This document shows positions 34,906 to 36,942 of a DNA stretch of 36,942 nt, one piece after another. Below the pieces are notes generated by a model. It had not been told where the DNA came from. It saw nothing but the letters and a program-made list of their open reading frames with translations, and ran no database searches. The first letter of the stretch is position 1. Each line of letters starts with the position of its first letter. The DNA is from Bacteroidales bacterium (GTDB lineage: Bacteria > Bacteroidota > Bacteroidia > Bacteroidales > F082), in contig JAKSNA010000026.1 in assembly GCA_024400295.1 (NCBI GenBank), forward strand, positions 1 through 36,942, written 5' to 3'. The position numbers and the translations under genes were made by a program.

Positions 34906-35121
34906 ATGAACTACTGGGCGTTTCTGCTTCCGACATTGTTTCTTGTGCTTTTGGCGTTCGCGTCGATAGGCATCAAGATGATTGTGAAAAAAGACGGCAA
35001 ATTTGAGCGCAAGTGCGCCCATTCGCTTGATCCGAACGCGAAGTGCGTGTGCGGCGGCGGGAAGTGCCGCAACCAGGCGAGAGAGGAAGAGAAGAAAGAG
35101 GAAGAAAAAGTTATTTCCTGA
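34906..35121 (+). CDS. Small cysteine-rich single-span membrane protein, NqrM-like
   Basis: 71 residues: an N-terminal membrane helix (about 4-26), a KKDGKFERKCAHS linker, then a cluster KCVCGGGKC and an acidic/lysine-rich tail. One membrane span followed by four cysteines (one, then C-x-C, then C) recalls NqrM (DUF539), the small factor for maturation of the Na+-translocating NADH:quinone reductase, and similar small Bacteroidota proteins with the same layout. No nqr gene is present nearby, so this rests on pattern only. It overlaps the tail of the opposite-strand HNH gene by 11 bases. Confidence 0.7.
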   Translation: MNYWAFLLPTLFLVLLAFASIGIKMIVKKDGKFERKCAHSLDPNAKCVCGGGKCRNQAREEEKKEEEKVIS

Positions 35122-35848
35122 TGTAATTTGCAACCAAGTCTTTTATTGTTTCTTCAGCTTTTTCCAAACCGACGAGTTCAATCAACTTGTTGTAGTCTTC
35201 AATTTCATTTCCTGTAAATGTGATGACAATTTGACGCCCTTCTTCCCCAGCAATATGTGTGTAATTCTCGGGATGCGCCCAAAAACAATGCTCGCAAAAT
35301 TCAATGTTTTTAATTGACCAATTTATACAGTGCTCGCATGTCCACGACTTGGCTCTGTTTGCCGACGGACTTAAAAGCATGTAGCAGTCTATTTCATTTT
35401 CATCTTGTTCACCGCCAATTTCGTATGGGATGCGGTGGTCAACCTGTAGTTGCTTTTCGTCAATTTGTTGTAAGTAAATGAAGCATTTTGAACCATATTT
35501 ATCGATGAGAGCTTTTTTGAGAGAGTCTGACAAGGCTGTCCTGCCAGCAACTTTTGAGATTTTATTGTCGATGAAAATTGGGTCACCAAATTTATATGCG
35601 CCGATGGTTTTGCCGTTGGATGATTTAACTTTGTATGTTACAAGATTTATTCCTCTTTCTCTCACATCTCTTGCCGCACGTGGTGGATGGCTGTAATTGT
35701 AAAGTTTTTCAAGCTCTTCAGTTGTAATGAAACCATGCTTTAATATATGCTGTATGACAGTTGAAGGACGTTTGTCCTTGATGTCGTTCAGTCGTTTCAA
35801 TATGTCTTTTGAATATTTTTTCATTGATTTAATTTGAGAATAATTCAT
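35111..35848 (-). CDS. HNH restriction endonuclease
   Basis: 245 residues. The N-terminal part (about 28-72) reads like a winged-helix segment (TVIQHILKHGFITTEELEKL). The HNH core has VDHRIPYEIGGE with Asp137-His138, then MLLSPSANRAKS, and is followed by two CEHC knuckles (171-174 and 185-188) that should bind zinc. It lies just after the D12 methylase on the same strand, overlapping its last codons if translation starts at 35848; a start at 35824 would give a 4-base gap instead. This gene pair is the layout of a type II restriction-modification system, and the nuclease is likely the cutting partner. The recognition site cannot be read. Confidence 0.85.
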   Translation of the reverse strand: MNYSQIKSMKKYSKDILKRLNDIKDKRPSTVIQHILKHGFITTEELEKLYNYSHPPRAARDVRERGINLVTYKVKSSNGKTIGAYKFGDPIFIDNKISKVAGRTALSDSLKKALIDKYGSKCFIYLQQIDEKQLQVDHRIPYEIGGEQDENEIDCYMLLSPSANRAKSWTCEHCINWSIKNIEFCEHCFWAHPENYTHIAGEEGRQIVITFTGNEIEDYNKLIELVGLEKAEETIKDLVANYIRK

Positions 35849-36731
35849 ATTGCCCTTTTAATGGACAAACCATGTTTTTCAGATTTTTGCTTAAATATAA
35901 CGCTTCGTATGTAATCTCCTTTTTGCCAAGTAGCAAACTTTGACTTGATAAACCTGCTTTCAATAAAACTTTTGACAATCCTAATGATTTTGGTAAATCT
36001 TTTCCATATTGTTTATCACCGCATTGCCCATCGTAACTGATAATGAAATCAATGCCTTTCTCATTCAAAAATTCAACATTTCTTACGAAATCAGCGAAGT
36101 CAATTCCCGAAAAATATCGAGAGTCTTTTCTACCACAAACACCTTGGTACGGCGGGTCCATATACACAATGTCCCCTGCGCATGCAATTTTTAGAATTTC
36201 CTGATAGTCAACAGATGTAAAGCGTGATTTGCCTTTAAGATAATTTGATATTATCCTGACATTTTTTGAAAGTGTGTCAGGCGATGTTCCATTTCTTCTT
36301 TTGTCAGGTGATTGGTTGAACATTCCGTTGCTGCCATATCTCACAGAACCTTTTACGCATCTTGCCAAGAGGTATAACATGTTTGCTGCGCTTTTGTTTC
36401 CGTTGTTGAACTCATCTCTGACTTTATAATAATGTTCAATGCTTCCACCGCTGAAACAAAACTGCTCGTTCCAGATTTTTGAATATTCATAAATCAAATC
36501 TTCCGGCTTATTGACTGCTTCTTCCAAAATATGAACGAGAGGTTCATTGAGGTCATTCATTATATATCCGTTAGCTCGATTTTGTTTCGAAACGGCGATG
36601 GTTATTGCAGCCATACCAGCGAATGGTTCAATTAATCTGTTGAATTTTTTTGGTATATATTGCAGAATTTGAGGTGCTAAAATTCTTTTAGAACCTTGAT
36701 ATTGGACTATATGTGGTATCGTTCCATTCAT
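35829..36731 (-). CDS. D12-class N6-adenine DNA methyltransferase (Dam-like)
   Basis: 300 residues. Methylates adenine in DNA using SAM, protecting the host from the partner nuclease. The N-terminus has the D12 motif X-like VQYQGSKRILAPQIL, motif I is EPFAGMAAIT (Pro36-Met40) and the catalytic motif IV is DPPY at 192-195. It is AT-rich compared with housekeeping neighbours, consistent with horizontal acquisition. It is the first gene of the restriction-modification pair, so the methylase is made before the nuclease, a common arrangement. Confidence 0.93.
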   Translation of the reverse strand: MNGTIPHIVQYQGSKRILAPQILQYIPKKFNRLIEPFAGMAAITIAVSKQNRANGYIMNDLNEPLVHILEEAVNKPEDLIYEYSKIWNEQFCFSGGSIEHYYKVRDEFNNGNKSAANMLYLLARCVKGSVRYGSNGMFNQSPDKRRNGTSPDTLSKNVRIISNYLKGKSRFTSVDYQEILKIACAGDIVYMDPPYQGVCGRKDSRYFSGIDFADFVRNVEFLNEKGIDFIISYDGQCGDKQYGKDLPKSLGLSKVLLKAGLSSQSLLLGKKEITYEALYLSKNLKNMVCPLKGQYELFSN

Positions 36732-36786
36732 TTTATTGCCGTTTTATTTAATGGGCTTTCTGTCGATATTGTCTTTAAATTTTATG

Positions 36787-36794
36787 CAAAAATA
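36787..36794 (-). promoter_or_regulatory. -7 element of the restriction-modification operon
   Basis: TATTTTTG on the minus strand, 55 bases upstream of the methylase ATG at 36731. No clear -33 box; the region is strongly AT-rich. Confidence 0.45.
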
Positions 36795-36864
36795 ACAAAA
36801 TTTTTTCAAAAGCATGTAATAATTGTAATAAATTGATATTTAATGATATACGCAAGAAAAATTT

Positions 36865-36942
36865 TTTTCAGTCGGTGAGTTGAGGCGTTTTCAGTCGGTG
36901 AGTTGAGGCGTTTTCAGTCGGTGAGTTGAGGCGTTTTCAGTC
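36865..36942. repeat. 23-bp tandem repeat, at least 3.4 copies, reaching the window end
   Basis: Three identical 23-bp units at 36865-36887, 36888-36910 and 36911-36933, then a 9-base partial unit to the last base. Each unit is TTTTCAGTCGG followed by TGAGTTGAGGCG. Copies are exact with no spacers. The array is truncated by the window, so the full copy number is unknown. Confidence 0.93.

Noticed and set aside
36865..36942. Possible CRISPR array at the right edge
   Set aside because: The 23-bp units are directly adjacent with no variable spacers, and no cas genes are visible.

Overview
The window looks like a chromosomal piece of an uncultured or little-studied member of the Bacteroidota, probably Bacteroidales. 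Several things point there. Many genes are preceded by the Bacteroidota -7 promoter element (TAnnTTTG), and Shine-Dalgarno sequences are rarely evident. There is a beta-propeller sensor kinase with a LytTR regulator, a TonB-dependent receptor with a carboxypeptidase-regulatory N-terminus, a very large protein with a type IX secretion (T9SS)-like C-terminus, and a PorV-like outer-membrane protein. The leucyl-, tyrosyl-tRNA synthetase and S-adenosylhomocysteinase sequences are also of the Bacteroidota type. I saw no rRNA, tRNA, CRISPR array or transposase.

Layout: (1) 1-1752, tail of an AAA/PD-(D/E)XK protein converging on a membrane histidine kinase. (2) 1753-6567, leuS, whose leucine-specific domain carries an in-frame insert of about 113 residues resembling DUF559 (PD-(D/E)XK) nucleases, then a secreted GH29 fucosidase. 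(3) 6568-8744, a palindromic repeat, ahcY, a perfect 21-bp hairpin and a small Rieske-like lipoprotein. (4) 8836-12882, an overlapping operon of a basic lipoprotein, a periplasmic-propeller histidine kinase and a LytTR response regulator. (5) 13035-22449, a candidate operator and promoter, then a three-gene export operon: TonB-dependent receptor, 1479-residue T9SS-type protein, PorV-like barrel. (6) 22450-24730, a leader with a terminator-like hairpin, then greA, a HIT protein and an RlmL-like methyltransferase. (7) 24788-33374, an envelope block: an acyltransferase, a GH-A clan lipoprotein followed by an LtaS-like sulfatase-fold enzyme on the plus strand, and on the minus strand a GDPD-like lipoprotein followed by a second, paralogous LtaS-like enzyme. 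Between the two paralogues lie a displaced 39-bp fragment of tyrS and a small orphan ORF. (8) 33438-35121, tyrS and a small cysteine-rich membrane protein. (9) 35111-36731, an AT-rich restriction-modification pair (HNH nuclease and D12-class adenine methylase). (10) 36865-36942, a 23-bp tandem repeat running off the window end.

How they may fit together: the LytTR two-component operon sits directly upstream of the receptor/T9SS/PorV-like operon, whose promoter carries an 11-bp inverted repeat just upstream of the -33 box. A local regulatory unit controlling a surface-protein system is a reasonable hypothesis. The envelope block suggests transfer or removal of phosphoglycerol- or phosphoethanolamine-like groups on surface glycans or lipids, but substrates cannot be read from the sequence. 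The most unusual single observation is the nuclease-like domain embedded in leucyl-tRNA synthetase with its D...ExK residues intact.
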